A DNA stretch of 64,000 bases, from assembly GCF_013002715.1 (NCBI RefSeq), contig NZ_JABENB010000001.1, positions 1,302,001 to 1,366,000 of the forward strand, in the 5' to 3' direction. The stretch comes from Flexivirga aerilata. Its GTDB lineage: Bacteria > Actinomycetota > Actinomycetes > Actinomycetales > Dermatophilaceae. Positions 47,969 through 56,684 of the stretch are shown here, one piece after another. Both the position numbers and the translations under genes were made by a program. The notes under the pieces were generated by a model. The model ran no database searches. It worked only from the letters and a program-made list of their open reading frames with translations, and was not told the origin of the DNA. Numbering within the stretch: position 1 is the stretch's first letter; each line of letters starts with the position of its first letter.

Positions 47969-48679
47969 ATGCCGACCGTGACCGACTTCGTCCTGCGCGC
48001 ACGGGCCTTCCTCGCCGCCCACCACCCGGACGCCGACATCGCGTTCCTCGGCGGCAGCGCGGCGACGGGACACGCGACCGCCACCTCCGACCTGACATCC
48101 TGGTCCTGCTCGGCGACAGCCGGCCGGACGCGTCCTACGTCGAGACGAGCACGTATGACGGACAACTCGTCGAGGCGTTCGTCTACGGCCAGGCCGCGAT
48201 CCGCACCTGGACCGCCCGCGGCCGCACCGAACGCCGCCCCGTGCTGGATCGCCTTGCGGCCGAGGGCATTCCGCTCACCCAAGGCACCAAGACCCAGGAC
48301 TGGCAGGCCGAGGCGCGCGCGGTCATGGCAGCCGGCCCCGCCCCGCTCACCCGCCGCCGAGACCGACGCACGCCGTTACGCGCTGACGTCCCTGCTCGAC
48401 GACCTCGCCGAACCACGGGACGACGTCGAAGCGGCCGTCGTCGCCGCAGCGACCTGGCGCGAGGCCGCCGAGCTCGCGCTCGGCCTGGACCGGCACTGGC
48501 TCGGCACCGGCAAGTGGCTACTCCGCGCACTCCGGGAGAGTGACGAGACCGACCGCTTCGGCCTGATCGCAGCCGCCCGACTCACCGACCGCGCGCAGGT
48601 CGCCGCCGCCGGCCACGCCGTGCTCGACGCGGCCGGCGGCCGACTGCAGGAGGGTCACCTGCGGTGCGAAAAGCCCTGA
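47969..48679 (+). pseudogene. Nucleotidyltransferase-family gene broken by two compensating frameshifts
   Basis: Frame 1 begins TVTDFVLRARAFLAAHHPDADIAFLGGSAATGHATATSDL, an NTase-fold GGS motif. After 'gacct' near 48092 one base appears to be missing (S-D-L-D expected), and the continuation ILVLLGDSRPDASYVETSTYDGQLVEAFVYG...EAEARAVM-like sequence is in another frame. Near 48350 an extra C restores frame 1, which runs TDARRYALTSLLDDLAEPRDDVEAAVVAAATWREAAELAL to the stop at 48679. The intact protein would have had about 237 residues. It is either a pseudogene or carries two sequencing errors. Confidence 0.65.
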
Positions 48680-48695
48680 TATCCAGCAGGTTTCG

Positions 48696-49745
48696 TCATA
48701 CCAGCGCCCAGTCGAGAGCGGTCCCGCGCGGCACGTCCCGGGTGAAGGTGCGACCCTCGACAACACCGAAGAGCTCCGGCGCCAGCCCGCCCGCCGGCCG
48801 GATCGCCCGCACCGTCTCCGGGGTCACCCGGTCCCCGGCGCGCACGTCCGCGACCACGTAGAGCGACCTGCGGAAACGCAGGCCCTCGCGCTCACTCGCC
48901 ACCGCGCCGATGCGCTCGTCGCCGAGCGCGCGAGCGGCAACCGCGGACTCCCGCACCAGTAGGGCGAGTTCGCCCGGCAGGAGAGAGAACGCCGAGTCGA
49001 CACCGCCGTCGTCCCGGGACAACGTCAGGTGCTTCTCGACGATGCTGCCGCCGAGCGCCACCGACGCGAGAGCGGCGCCGACCCCGAGCGTGTGGTCGGA
49101 CAGCCCCACCACGACATCGAAGGTGTCGGCGAGCAACCGCAAGCCGCGCAGATTCGAATCCGCCGGATCGGCAGGGTAATTGGCGGTGCAGGACAGCAAC
49201 GCCAGCTCGGTGCAGCCTGCGGCACGGGCGGTGTCGACGGCCGCCGCGATCTCCGCGACCGACGCCATGCCGGTCGACAGGATCAGCGGTTTGCCGGTCT
49301 TTGCCACCCGCTCGATCAACGGCAGGTCGATGATCTCCGACGACGCGATCTTGTATGCCGGCACGTCGAGCGACTCCAGCAGGTCGACCGCCGTCGCGTC
49401 GAACGGCGAGGAGAACGCGACCAATCCGAGTGACCGCGCCAGCTCGAAGATCGGCGCATGCCACTCCGACGGCGTGTGCGCCTGCGTGTAGAGGTCCCAC
49501 AGCGTCCGGCCGCCCCACAACTCGTGGCCGTCGGACAACCGGAAGCCGGGCGCGTCCGACTCGATCGTCATCGTCTCCGGGCGATAGGTCTGCAGCTTCA
49601 CCGCATGGGCGCCGCTCTCCGCGGCGGCACGCACGATGTCCAGCGCCCGGTCGAGCGAGCCGCCGTGATTGCCGGACACCTCCGCGATCACGAACGGCTG
49701 CTCGCCGTCGCCGATCCGGTGGCTGTCGATGGTGAGGTGTCGCAT
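48696..49745 (-). CDS. Nonulosonic (sialic/pseudaminic-type) acid synthase
   Basis: A 349-residue enzyme of the NeuB/PseI family, condensing phosphoenolpyruvate with a 6-deoxy or N-acetyl hexosamine. The TIM-barrel domain shows FVIAEVSGNHGGSLDRALDIVRAAAESGAHAVKLQTYRPETMT, YKIASSEIIDLPLIERVAKTGKPLILSTGM and VGLSDHTLG...EKHLTLSRDDGGVDSAFSL. A C-terminal SAF/antifreeze-like domain (RRSLYVVADVRAGDRVTPETVRAIRP) completes it. PseI-like features (SLL in place of sialate motifs) make pseudaminic acid slightly more likely. No partner genes (aminotransferase, epimerase, CMP-transferase) are adjacent. The gene ends GTA-TGA within CGTCATAC. Confidence 0.85.
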   Translation of the reverse strand: MRHLTIDSHRIGDGEQPFVIAEVSGNHGGSLDRALDIVRAAAESGAHAVKLQTYRPETMTIESDAPGFRLSDGHELWGGRTLWDLYTQAHTPSEWHAPIFELARSLGLVAFSSPFDATAVDLLESLDVPAYKIASSEIIDLPLIERVAKTGKPLILSTGMASVAEIAAAVDTARAAGCTELALLSCTANYPADPADSNLRGLRLLADTFDVVVGLSDHTLGVGAALASVALGGSIVEKHLTLSRDDGGVDSAFSLLPGELALLVRESAVAARALGDERIGAVASEREGLRFRRSLYVVADVRAGDRVTPETVRAIRPAGGLAPELFGVVEGRTFTRDVPRGTALDWALV

Positions 49746-49897
49746 GGCGCGGCCTTCCTGGAGTCGGTATGACGGGGGGCTTCGCCCGCCGGACCAGACT
49801 CAGCCCCGAGGGCGGCCCGCGTCCAAGTGCGGCCGCTGATCGTGCCATCAACGTCGTCTATCGCCGCAGGTCAGGAGCTCGTGGCACAGTGATCTGC

Positions 49898-50773
49898 GTG
49901 ACCGGTCTCGACCCGCGACTGCTGCCGTCGTTCGTCGTGGTGGCGCGGGTCGGCAACGTCACCCGCGCAGCCGCGGAGCTCAACCTCACGCAGCCGGCGC
50001 TGTCGGCGCAGTTGCAGCGGCTCGAGGCCCAGCTCGGTGTCACCCTGCTGCACCGCACCCGCAGCGGCGTCGAGCTCACCGCGGCCGGTGAGGCGCTGCT
50101 GCGGCGCGCCGAGGAAGTCGTCGCGCTGACCGAGCTGGCGACCGCCGAGTCGCGGGCGGCGGCGGGACTGGATCGGCTGCGCGTGGACGTGCACGACGAG
50201 GCGCTTGCCGTCCCGCGGGAGATCCTCACTCGCCTGGGCAGGATGCGCATCCCGATGGAGGTCAGCGCGATCGGCACGTCCGAGCAGGACCGACTGCTCC
50301 TGTCGGGCGAGCTCGACCTGGCGCTCGGCGGCCGTCGTCGGACGCCACTCCCGACGCCACTTCCGACGGCGCTGGTCGAGACGCACCTGGTCGACGAACC
50401 GTTGGGTGTCGCCTTCGCGCGGGATCACCCCGCCGCGAGTGCGGAAGCGGTCGACCTGGCAGCGCTGCGCGACGAAGCCTTCTACCTGCCGCGCCGCAGC
50501 TTCTCTCCGGACTGGAACGACCTGGTCGAAACCCTGTGCCACGACGCAGGATTCAGCCCGCGCATCGCGGATATCGCGACGGAGTCGACACGGTTGCCGA
50601 TGTCACTGGTGGCCGCCGGTCGATGCGTCGCGGTCAGTCTGCTGTCGACCCCGGTGCCGTCGACGGTGGCACTGGTGCCGCTGCAGGGTGTCGCCGACTT
50701 CGAGTGGACCGTGCGCCATCGCCGCGACGCGCGGCATACGGTCTATGACGCGGTCGCGGCGATGGGCGGGTGA
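49898..50773 (+). CDS. LysR-family transcriptional regulator
   Basis: A 291-residue regulator. The N-terminal winged helix is standard (LLPSFVVVARVGNVTRAAAELNLTQPALSAQLQRLEAQLGVTLLHRTRSGVELTAAGEALL, residues about 6-66). The effector domain follows with no diagnostic ligand residues. GTG 49898 is preferred because the HTH begins a few residues later. It is divergent from the nonulosonate synthase across 152 bp that carry a GTATGACGGG motif (49767-49776); its target is unknown. The 3' end faces the metI end. Confidence 0.88.
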   Translation: MTGLDPRLLPSFVVVARVGNVTRAAAELNLTQPALSAQLQRLEAQLGVTLLHRTRSGVELTAAGEALLRRAEEVVALTELATAESRAAAGLDRLRVDVHDEALAVPREILTRLGRMRIPMEVSAIGTSEQDRLLLSGELDLALGGRRRTPLPTPLPTALVETHLVDEPLGVAFARDHPAASAEAVDLAALRDEAFYLPRRSFSPDWNDLVETLCHDAGFSPRIADIATESTRLPMSLVAAGRCVAVSLLSTPVPSTVALVPLQGVADFEWTVRHRRDARHTVYDAVAAMGG

Positions 50774-50819
50774 TGCCGCTGCCGGGCGGGCAGCTAACGG
50801 ACAGTCAGGTACCGGGCTG

Positions 50820-51482
50820 TCAGCGGCGCAATGCCTTGCGGGCCAACGCATTTCCGCTGAACTGCGCCAGCTGCACCAGCACGATGATCGCGGCGACGGC
50901 GACCCAGGTGACGGCCCAGTCGAAGCGGTGGTAGCCGTAGGTGATCGCGAAGTCGCCGAGCCCGCCGCCGCCGACGGCGCCGGCGATCGCGGTCATGTCG
51001 ACCACGGCGACGAAGACGAACGTGTAGCCGAGGATCAGCGGACCGAGTGCCTCGGGCACCAGCACCGACCGGACGATTCGCCAGGGGGAGGCGCCCATGG
51101 CCTCGGCTGCCTCGATGATACCGGGATCGACTGAAACCAAAGACTGTTCGACGATGCGGGAGACGCCGAAGGTTGCCGCGATGACCAGTGGGAAGGTTGC
51201 AGCGGTGGTGCCGATCGTGGTGCCCATCGCGCGCAACGTCAGCGGTGCGATCGCCGTCACGAAGATGATGAACGGGATCGGCCGGACGATGTTGACCAGC
51301 ACGTTGAGCACGGTGTTGACCGCGCGGTTCTCCAGCAGGCCGCCGGCCCGGGTGGTGAACAGCGCGACCCCGAGCAGCAGCCCGAGCAGGCCGCCGAGCG
51401 CGATGGTCACGACCGCCATGACGAGCGTCTGCCAGATCGCGGTCTGGAAGGTCGGCCACAGGGTGGACCAGTCGGCGGTCAT
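50820..51482 (-). CDS. metI: Methionine ABC transporter permease
   Basis: A 220-residue permease with five helices and the EAA coupling motif in IIEAAEAMGASPWRIVRSVLVPEALGPLILG (around residues 130-160). NVLVNIVRPIPFIIFVTAI and AGAVGGGGLGDFAITYGYHRFDW are hallmarks of MetI. It is the last gene of metQNI, with its ATG sharing a base with the metN stop. Confidence 0.93.
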   Translation of the reverse strand: MTADWSTLWPTFQTAIWQTLVMAVVTIALGGLLGLLLGVALFTTRAGGLLENRAVNTVLNVLVNIVRPIPFIIFVTAIAPLTLRAMGTTIGTTAATFPLVIAATFGVSRIVEQSLVSVDPGIIEAAEAMGASPWRIVRSVLVPEALGPLILGYTFVFVAVVDMTAIAGAVGGGGLGDFAITYGYHRFDWAVTWVAVAAIIVLVQLAQFSGNALARKALRR

Positions 51483-52552
51483 CAGGAGATCACCTCCGCC
51501 GTGCCGATGCCACGCAGCGACCCGATGGTCGCCTCGACGGCCTCCGGTGCGCCGGTGAGCGCCAGCGTGAAGCTGCCGAGCGTCTCGGCCTTCAGCTCGG
51601 TCACCCCGCCACGCAGGATCTCGAAGTCGACCCCGTGCTCGCGCGCGGCCGCACTCAGGGTGCGGCCGAGTCGCCGCTCGTCACCGACGACGACCGACAC
51701 GAGCGTGCCCTGCAGATCCTGCGGAAGGTGTTGTCGCAGAGTCTCGTTCGTGCTCGTCCCGGTTGCGGCGGCGAGGAAGCGCTGGGTCGTGGGTGTCTGC
51801 GGCGCTCCCAGCACGTCGCGCACCGTCCCGGTCTCGACGACCCGCCCCGCGTCGAGCACGGCGACCCGGTCGGCGATGGAGCGGACGACCTCGAGCTCGT
51901 GGGTGATGACCACGATCGAGATCCCGAGCTCCTCGTTGACCCGGCGCAACAATCCCAACACGTCGCGGGTCGTCTCCGGGTCGAGAGCGGATGTGGACTC
52001 GTCGGCCAGCAGGAGATCGGGCTGGGTGGCGAGCGCCCTGGCGATGCCGACCCGCTGCTTCTGCCCGCCGGAAAGCTCCTCGGGATAGGACCACGCCTTG
52101 TCCAGAAGCCCTACGAAGGACAGCAATTGGGCCACCCGGTCCTCCCGCTCCGCGCGGTCCAGGCCGGCGAGTTCGAGCGGATAGGAGACGTTGCCCACGA
52201 CCGTGCGCGACCGCATCAGGTTGAACTGCTGGAAGACCATCCCGATCCGTCGGCGCACCTCGCGCAGCGGTTTGCCCGAGAGGGCGGTGATGTCGGTGCC
52301 GTCGACGGTCACCGTGCCCGAGGTGGCGCGCTCCAGCCCGTTGAGCAGGCGCACGAGGGTGCTCTTGCCGGCGCCGGAGTAGCCGATCACCGCGAAGATC
52401 TCCCCGCGCGGGATGTCGAGAGTCACGTCCTCCAGGGCGGTGTGCGCGGAGTCGCCGCGACCGAAAACCTTGGAAACCTTGTCGATCCGGGCGATCAGCT
52501 GATCCGAGGATGCGCCTTCGGTGGAGGGTGCGGTCAGGGTCGAGGCGCTCAT
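51482..52552 (-). CDS. metN: Methionine ABC transporter ATP-binding protein
   Basis: A 356-residue ATPase. Walker A is VIGYSGAGKSTLVRLLNGLE (around residue 55), the signature LSGGQKQRVGIARAL, Walker B LLLADESTSALDP, followed by a C-terminal NIL (ACT-like) domain (residues about 275-350) through which methionine inhibits transport. It overlaps metQ by four bases upstream and metI downstream. Confidence 0.95.
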   Translation of the reverse strand: MSASTLTAPSTEGASSDQLIARIDKVSKVFGRGDSAHTALEDVTLDIPRGEIFAVIGYSGAGKSTLVRLLNGLERATSGTVTVDGTDITALSGKPLREVRRRIGMVFQQFNLMRSRTVVGNVSYPLELAGLDRAEREDRVAQLLSFVGLLDKAWSYPEELSGGQKQRVGIARALATQPDLLLADESTSALDPETTRDVLGLLRRVNEELGISIVVITHELEVVRSIADRVAVLDAGRVVETGTVRDVLGAPQTPTTQRFLAAATGTSTNETLRQHLPQDLQGTLVSVVVGDERRLGRTLSAAAREHGVDFEILRGGVTELKAETLGSFTLALTGAPEAVEATIGSLRGIGTAEVIS

Positions 52553-53520
52553 GACGATGCCTCGACGGTCTTCTGCAGCCCGGCCAGGATCTTCTGCAGG
52601 TCGGCCGCGGGCTTCACCACCGACACGCTGGTGCCCTTGCTTTCGGCGATCACCTGCTTCTGCACGCGCGGGTCCTGATAGAGCTTGACCACTTCGGCGT
52701 AGGTCGGGTTGTCCTTGTCCTGCGCGCGGGCGACGATCACGTTGATGTAGGGCTCGGACTGCGCCGACTTGGGGTCGTCGGAGAAGAGTGCCTTGCTCGG
52801 GTCGAGCTTGCCGTCGAGGGCGAAGTTGTTGTTGACGACCGCCCCGTCGACCGACGACAGCGAGGTCACCGTCTGCGCGGCGTCGACCGGTGTGACCGAC
52901 ACCTTTGAGGCGCTCTTGTCGATGTCGGCCGGGGTCGACAGCACGTTGCCGCCGTTCTTGAGTTTCAGCAGGCCGGCCGACTGCAGCACCAGCAGCGCCC
53001 GCGCCTGGTTGGTCGGATCGTTCGGGATCGCGACCTTGCCGCCGGCCGGAATCTGCTGCAGCTTCTGGTATTTCGAGGAGTAGAGGCTGAGCGGCACGAC
53101 ATACGTTGAACCGATCGGTGTCAGCGACTGGTGTGACGACACGTTGTAGTTGGCCAGGAAGACCAGGTGCTGGAAGAGGTTGAGGTCGAGTTGACCTTGC
53201 GCCAGCGCAGGGTTGGCCTGCGTGTAGTCCTGGAAGTTGACCGTCTTGATGCGGATGCCGTTGTCGCGGGCGAGCTGCTTGAACGTCGTCCAGTAGTCCT
53301 GGTCGGCATCGGTGACACCGATCGTCACGGTGCGCAGCGACTCACCCGAGCCGCTCGGCGCCGTGCCGCGGCCGGCGGCGAAGCCGCCCACGCCGCCGAC
53401 GACGAGCCCGAGCACCGCGAGGCCGGCGACGGTGCGCCGGCTCGTCCCGCTGCGTGGGCGCGGGGGCAGTTGCGGACGGTTCGGGTCGTCCTGACCGACG
53501 CTCCCTGGTGTTTCGAACAT
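52549..53520 (-). CDS. metQ: Methionine-binding protein of the NlpA/MetQ family (membrane-anchored, no lipobox)
   Basis: About 323 residues. The substrate domain is typical (VTIGVTDADQDYWTTFKQLARDNGIRIKTVNFQDYTQANPALAQGQLDLNLFQHLVFLANYN). The N-terminus has a Pro/Arg-rich cytoplasmic lead and one hydrophobic helix (AVLGLVVGGVGGFAAG) but no cysteine, so it is probably held by an uncleaved helix instead of a lipid anchor, unusual for Gram-positive MetQ. The in-frame ATG at 53529 is one base from GAGGG, whereas ATG 53520 is nine bases from it; 53520 is chosen. A SAM-IV riboswitch controls the operon. Confidence 0.9.
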   Translation of the reverse strand: MFETPGSVGQDDPNRPQLPPRPRSGTSRRTVAGLAVLGLVVGGVGGFAAGRGTAPSGSGESLRTVTIGVTDADQDYWTTFKQLARDNGIRIKTVNFQDYTQANPALAQGQLDLNLFQHLVFLANYNVSSHQSLTPIGSTYVVPLSLYSSKYQKLQQIPAGGKVAIPNDPTNQARALLVLQSAGLLKLKNGGNVLSTPADIDKSASKVSVTPVDAAQTVTSLSSVDGAVVNNNFALDGKLDPSKALFSDDPKSAQSEPYINVIVARAQDKDNPTYAEVVKLYQDPRVQKQVIAESKGTSVSVVKPAADLQKILAGLQKTVEASS

Positions 53521-53624
53521 CGTTGTCATCCCTCATGTTTCGTGTATGACGGGACGGCACGCACGAAACGCACCGCGCGCAGGATTGCTGCGCGCCGTGC
53601 GGTAGCCGGGAGCTGCCGTGCTTG

Positions 53625-53722
53625 CCGTTACGGCCTAGTCATCACCTGGAGCACCCCGCCACGTGCGTGAGGGTTGCCGTCCAACCAGCCAGGGCTTCGC
53701 GTTGGATCTCGTGACTGCTCAA
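53625..53722 (-). promoter_or_regulatory. SAM-IV riboswitch upstream of metQNI
   Basis: On the minus strand the leader reads GCAGTCACGAG, then AAGCCCTGGCTGGTTGG, ACGGCAACCCTC, GTGGCGGGGTGCTCCAGGTGA and TGACTAGG. Order and core bases fit the SAM-IV class: TCAnGAG, AGCCCnGGCT, GGCAACCCTC, GGGGTGCnCC, GGTGAnGAC. The 5' TCA pairs with the closing TGA. It begins within a few bases of the predicted transcription start. Downstream, GCGCGCAG-CAATC-CTGCGCGC forms a strong hairpin (about 53568-53588) that could be the expression platform before the metQ ribosome binding site. Confidence 0.85.
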
Positions 53723-53752
53723 AACATAAGGCGACGTTACGGGATAAGTCAA
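53723..53752 (-). promoter_or_regulatory. Promoter of metQNI
   Basis: On the minus strand TTGACT (53747-53752) and TATGTT (53723-53728) are separated by 18 bp, a good housekeeping-sigma match. The expected start falls just before the SAM-IV aptamer. Confidence 0.65.
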
Positions 53753-53786
53753 AATGCGTAACGTTGCTAACGGGTTGTGATCCGAC

Positions 53787-54713
53787 TCACACCGGCGTTG
53801 GTTCGGTCGCCTCGCCACTGTGACGGGTCGCCGGCGTGGCGTGACGTGACCGCAAGCCGAGGGCCAATCCCGTTGCCACCACTGCGACTCCGGCCCAGAC
53901 GCCGATGCCGGGGAAGGGGTGCCCGAGTGAAACGCCCGTCATCGCCGCGGCCACCGGTGCGATCCCGGTGAGCAGCCCGGCGCGAGCGGCGCCGAGGCTC
54001 GCGACGCAGCCGTACCAGAGCACGAACGCCCCGGCCGTCACGAACACCGCGAGGAAGGCGGTCGCCGCGAGTGCAGTCGCGTCGAGCCGCAGGACGGCGC
54101 GCGGCCCCTCGCGCCATACGCCGGGAAGTGCGAAGCCGGCCGCAGCCAGCCAGGTCGTGTGCACGGAGACCCCGAACGGCGAGTGCCGTGCGAAGAGCGG
54201 CATTGCCAACAGGGTGAAGCCCGCTTCGCAGGCGAACACGACGACCGCCCAGACCAGTCCGACCGCGTCGCTGCGACCGAAGCCCTCGACGAGCGCTGCG
54301 CCCAGCGTGACGACGGCCGCCGCGAGCACTGCCCGGGCGGTCGGCGACGATCCTTCGAGCAGTGGACCGACCGCCGCGAGCACCACCGGCACACACGCAA
54401 CCGCGACCCCGAGCACGGCCGGCTCGGCGTGCTCGCCGCCGACGATCAGCGCGACGTTGAAGAGGATCAGTCCGCAGCCGGTGACCCCGGCCAGCCACAG
54501 CCACTCGACACCGCGCGGCCGCTGGATCCGTCGGCCGGTGAGTGCGCAGAGTGCCACCAGCAGGGCGGCGGCCACGGCATACCGCAACGCCTGGACGGTG
54601 AGGAAGGGCGCCCGCGACAGCCCGGCGCTGACCGCGACGCTGCCCCCGACGAACGACATCGCCAGCGCGCCACCGACTCCGGCTCGACCTGTTCGGCTCA
54701 TGACAGTGACCAT
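53787..54713 (-). CDS. EamA/DMT-family transporter
   Basis: About 308 residues, ten predicted helices in two EamA repeats (GALAMSFVGGSVAVSAGL, FLTVQALRYAVAAALLVALCAL, VWAVVVFACEAGFTLLAMPLF, SLGAARAGLLTGIAPVAAAMTGV). Probably an exporter of a small metabolite. It is divergent from a MocR-type PLP-dependent regulator 67 bp away, a common arrangement in which the regulator controls the transporter, so the cargo may relate to vitamin B6 or amino acids. ATG 54713 and 54701 are both possible starts. Confidence 0.85.
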   Translation of the reverse strand: MVTVMSRTGRAGVGGALAMSFVGGSVAVSAGLSRAPFLTVQALRYAVAAALLVALCALTGRRIQRPRGVEWLWLAGVTGCGLILFNVALIVGGEHAEPAVLGVAVACVPVVLAAVGPLLEGSSPTARAVLAAAVVTLGAALVEGFGRSDAVGLVWAVVVFACEAGFTLLAMPLFARHSPFGVSVHTTWLAAAGFALPGVWREGPRAVLRLDATALAATAFLAVFVTAGAFVLWYGCVASLGAARAGLLTGIAPVAAAMTGVSLGHPFPGIGVWAGVAVVATGLALGLRSRHATPATRHSGEATEPTPV

Positions 54714-54735
54714 GACGATGACGATGACAGGCGTT

Positions 54736-54780
54736 TTGGACCTCTTGAAGGACCAATTCAACCTCGCCATAGTGGACCAA
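54736..54780. promoter_or_regulatory. Phased GGACC direct repeats in the EamA/MocR divergent promoter
   Basis: GGACC occurs at 54738-54742, 54750-54754 and 54774-54778, spaced 12 and 24 bp, so the sites are in a common 12-bp register; the last two extend to GGACCAA. The third abuts the MocR start codon. Direct repeats of this kind are usual MocR operators, so this is the likely autoregulatory site. Confidence 0.5.
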
Positions 54781-56282
54781 TGACCGGTGCCGACTTCCTG
54801 CAGCTCGATCCGTCGCGGGCGCCGGCGCGCGGGGTCACCGAATGGCTGACCGGTCAACTGCGCGGCGCGATCGCCGACGGGCGGCTGTCGCCCGGAGCCC
54901 GGTTGCCCGCCACCCGCGAACTCGCGGCGGACCTGCGGATCGCGCGCGGCGCCGTCGTCGAGGCCTACCAGCGTCTCCGCGAGGAAGGGCTGGTCGACGG
55001 GCGCACCCGGGCCGGGACGACGGTGCGCTCGGCGCCGGCCCGGCCGCAGCGCGCGGGCCGGCGCAGCGCGGCCGTGACCACGCCGACATCGCCGCATCCT
55101 GGGGCGGCGCCGAGCGGCATACGGCTCGACCTCTATCCGGGGTTGCCCGATCTCACCGACTTCCCACGCGCCGCGTGGTTGCGACACGAGCGAGCAGTGC
55201 TGACCGAGACACCTGCTGCCGAGCTCGGGTATGGCGACCCGCGCGGTCACCCGGTGCTGCGCGCCGAGCTCGCCGCGTGGCTCTCGCGCACGCGCGGACT
55301 ACGCGTCGGTGCGGACGGGATCATCGTGGTCACCGGCGTGGCGCAGTCACTCGCACTGCTGGGTCAGCAGCTCGTCAGAGACGGGAAAAACATTGTTGCA
55401 GTGGAGGATCCGGGATCAGCGGGCGCCGTCCAGCAGCTGGAGCACTGGGGCGTGCACGCCCGCCCGGTCCCGGTCGACGCGGACGGCCTGGTCGTGGAGC
55501 GCCTGGCGTCGACACGCGCCCGGAGTGTGTTCGTGACACCGGCGCACCAGTTCCCGACCGGTGTCGTGCTGAGTGCCGCACGGCGCCGCGACCTGGTGGA
55601 GTGGGCCGGTCGCGGCCGGCTGATCATCGAGGACGATTACGACGCCGATCAGCGGTACGACCGAGCTCCGGTCGCCGCGATCCAGCCCGCCGCCCCCGAT
55701 CTGGTCGCGCACACCGGGAGCACGTCCAAGTCGCTCGCCCCCGGGCTGCGGCTCGGGTGGCTGGTCCCGCCGCCACGGTTGTATGACGACCTGGTCGTCG
55801 CCAGACGGGCGAGCGACCTGGGCGGCCCGGCGCTTGCCCAACTGGTGCTGGCCCGCTTCATCGCGTCCGGCGACTACGACCGCCACCTGCGCCGGCAGCG
55901 TGCCCGGCAACGACACCGTCGCGACGTCCTGCTCGAGGCACTTGCCGCCGCACTGCCCGACGCCGCGATCGGCGGTGTCGCGGCCGGACTGCACGTGCAG
56001 GTCACCTTCCCGCACCTCGCGGGCCGGCTCGACGACCGGGACCTCGCGGCCGACCTCGCCCGGCGCGGCGTGCGGGTGCAGCCGCTGCGCATGCACCGTC
56101 ATACGCCGGGGGAGCCGGGACTGGTGCTCGGTTACGGCGCGGAATCCCCGGACGGCCTCGCCGAAGCCGTCGGGATCATCGCCCGCGTGGTCGCCGGCGC
56201 GGGCGGCTCCCGCGGCAGATCGTTATGTACACCTGTGTCGATTGGCGGTCACCTACCGCAAGAACCGGCCCCTGATCGTTAG
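54780..56282 (+). CDS. MocR-type regulator (GntR HTH fused to aminotransferase-fold domain)
   Basis: A 500-residue protein. The GntR-type winged helix ([55 protein letters not shown]) spans about residues 18-72. A fold-type I PLP domain from about 110 carries [15 protein letters not shown] (around 280) and the PLP lysine in [15 protein letters not shown] (around 316). The start codon directly follows a GGACCA repeat with no ribosome binding site, suggesting a leaderless message. The last 25 residues are non-conserved and run to ten bases before nuoA2, so the promoter of the second nuo cluster may lie inside this gene. Confidence 0.9.
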   Translation: MTGADFLQLDPSRAPARGVTEWLTGQLRGAIADGRLSPGARLPATRELAADLRIARGAVVEAYQRLREEGLVDGRTRAGTTVRSAPARPQRAGRRSAAVTTPTSPHPGAAPSGIRLDLYPGLPDLTDFPRAAWLRHERAVLTETPAAELGYGDPRGHPVLRAELAAWLSRTRGLRVGADGIIVVTGVAQSLALLGQQLVRDGKNIVAVEDPGSAGAVQQLEHWGVHARPVPVDADGLVVERLASTRARSVFVTPAHQFPTGVVLSAARRRDLVEWAGRGRLIIEDDYDADQRYDRAPVAAIQPAAPDLVAHTGSTSKSLAPGLRLGWLVPPPRLYDDLVVARRASDLGGPALAQLVLARFIASGDYDRHLRRQRARQRHRRDVLLEALAAALPDAAIGGVAAGLHVQVTFPHLAGRLDDRDLAADLARRGVRVQPLRMHRHTPGEPGLVLGYGAESPDGLAEAVGIIARVVAGAGGSRGRSLCTPVSIGGHLPQEPAPDR

Positions 56283-56291
56283 TCTGCCGGG

Positions 56292-56684
56292 GTGTCTTCG
56301 GGTATGACGGGCTACTTGGTGCTGGCGGGCGTAGGCCTGGCCGGCGCCCTGCTGTTCGTTGCCGCGATGCTCGCGCGGCGGCTGCTGGCGCCGCGCGCGC
56401 CCAGCCTGGCGAAGCTCACGACGTACGAATCCGGCGTCGACCCCGTCACCGGCGGCTGGGCGCAGAGTCACGTCCGCTACGTCACCTATGCCTTCCTCTA
56501 CGTCGTCTTCGCGGTCGACGCGGTCTACCTCTTCCCGTGGGCGCTGGTGCTGCGCGACCACCGGCTCGGCGTGGTGAGTCTCGTCGAGATGGGCATCTTC
56601 ATCGCCGTGCTGCTCGTCGGGCTGCTCCACGCGGCCCGCCGCGGCCTGCTCAACTGGGGCGACTCGCCGGAGGTGACCAAATGA
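56292..56684 (+). CDS. nuoA2: Complex I subunit A, second cluster
   Basis: A 130-residue three-helix NuoA homologue. The loop carries [13 protein letters not shown], with Ser where NuoA1 has Cys (YECG), and helix 2 reads [26 protein letters not shown]; the conserved acidic residue is kept as Asp. GTG 56292 and ATG 56304 are both possible starts; the latter sits in a GTATGACGGG motif. It is the first gene of a second, incomplete nuo cluster and overlaps nuoB2 by four bases. Confidence 0.93.
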   Translation: MSSGMTGYLVLAGVGLAGALLFVAAMLARRLLAPRAPSLAKLTTYESGVDPVTGGWAQSHVRYVTYAFLYVVFAVDAVYLFPWALVLRDHRLGVVSLVEMGIFIAVLLVGLLHAARRGLLNWGDSPEVTK

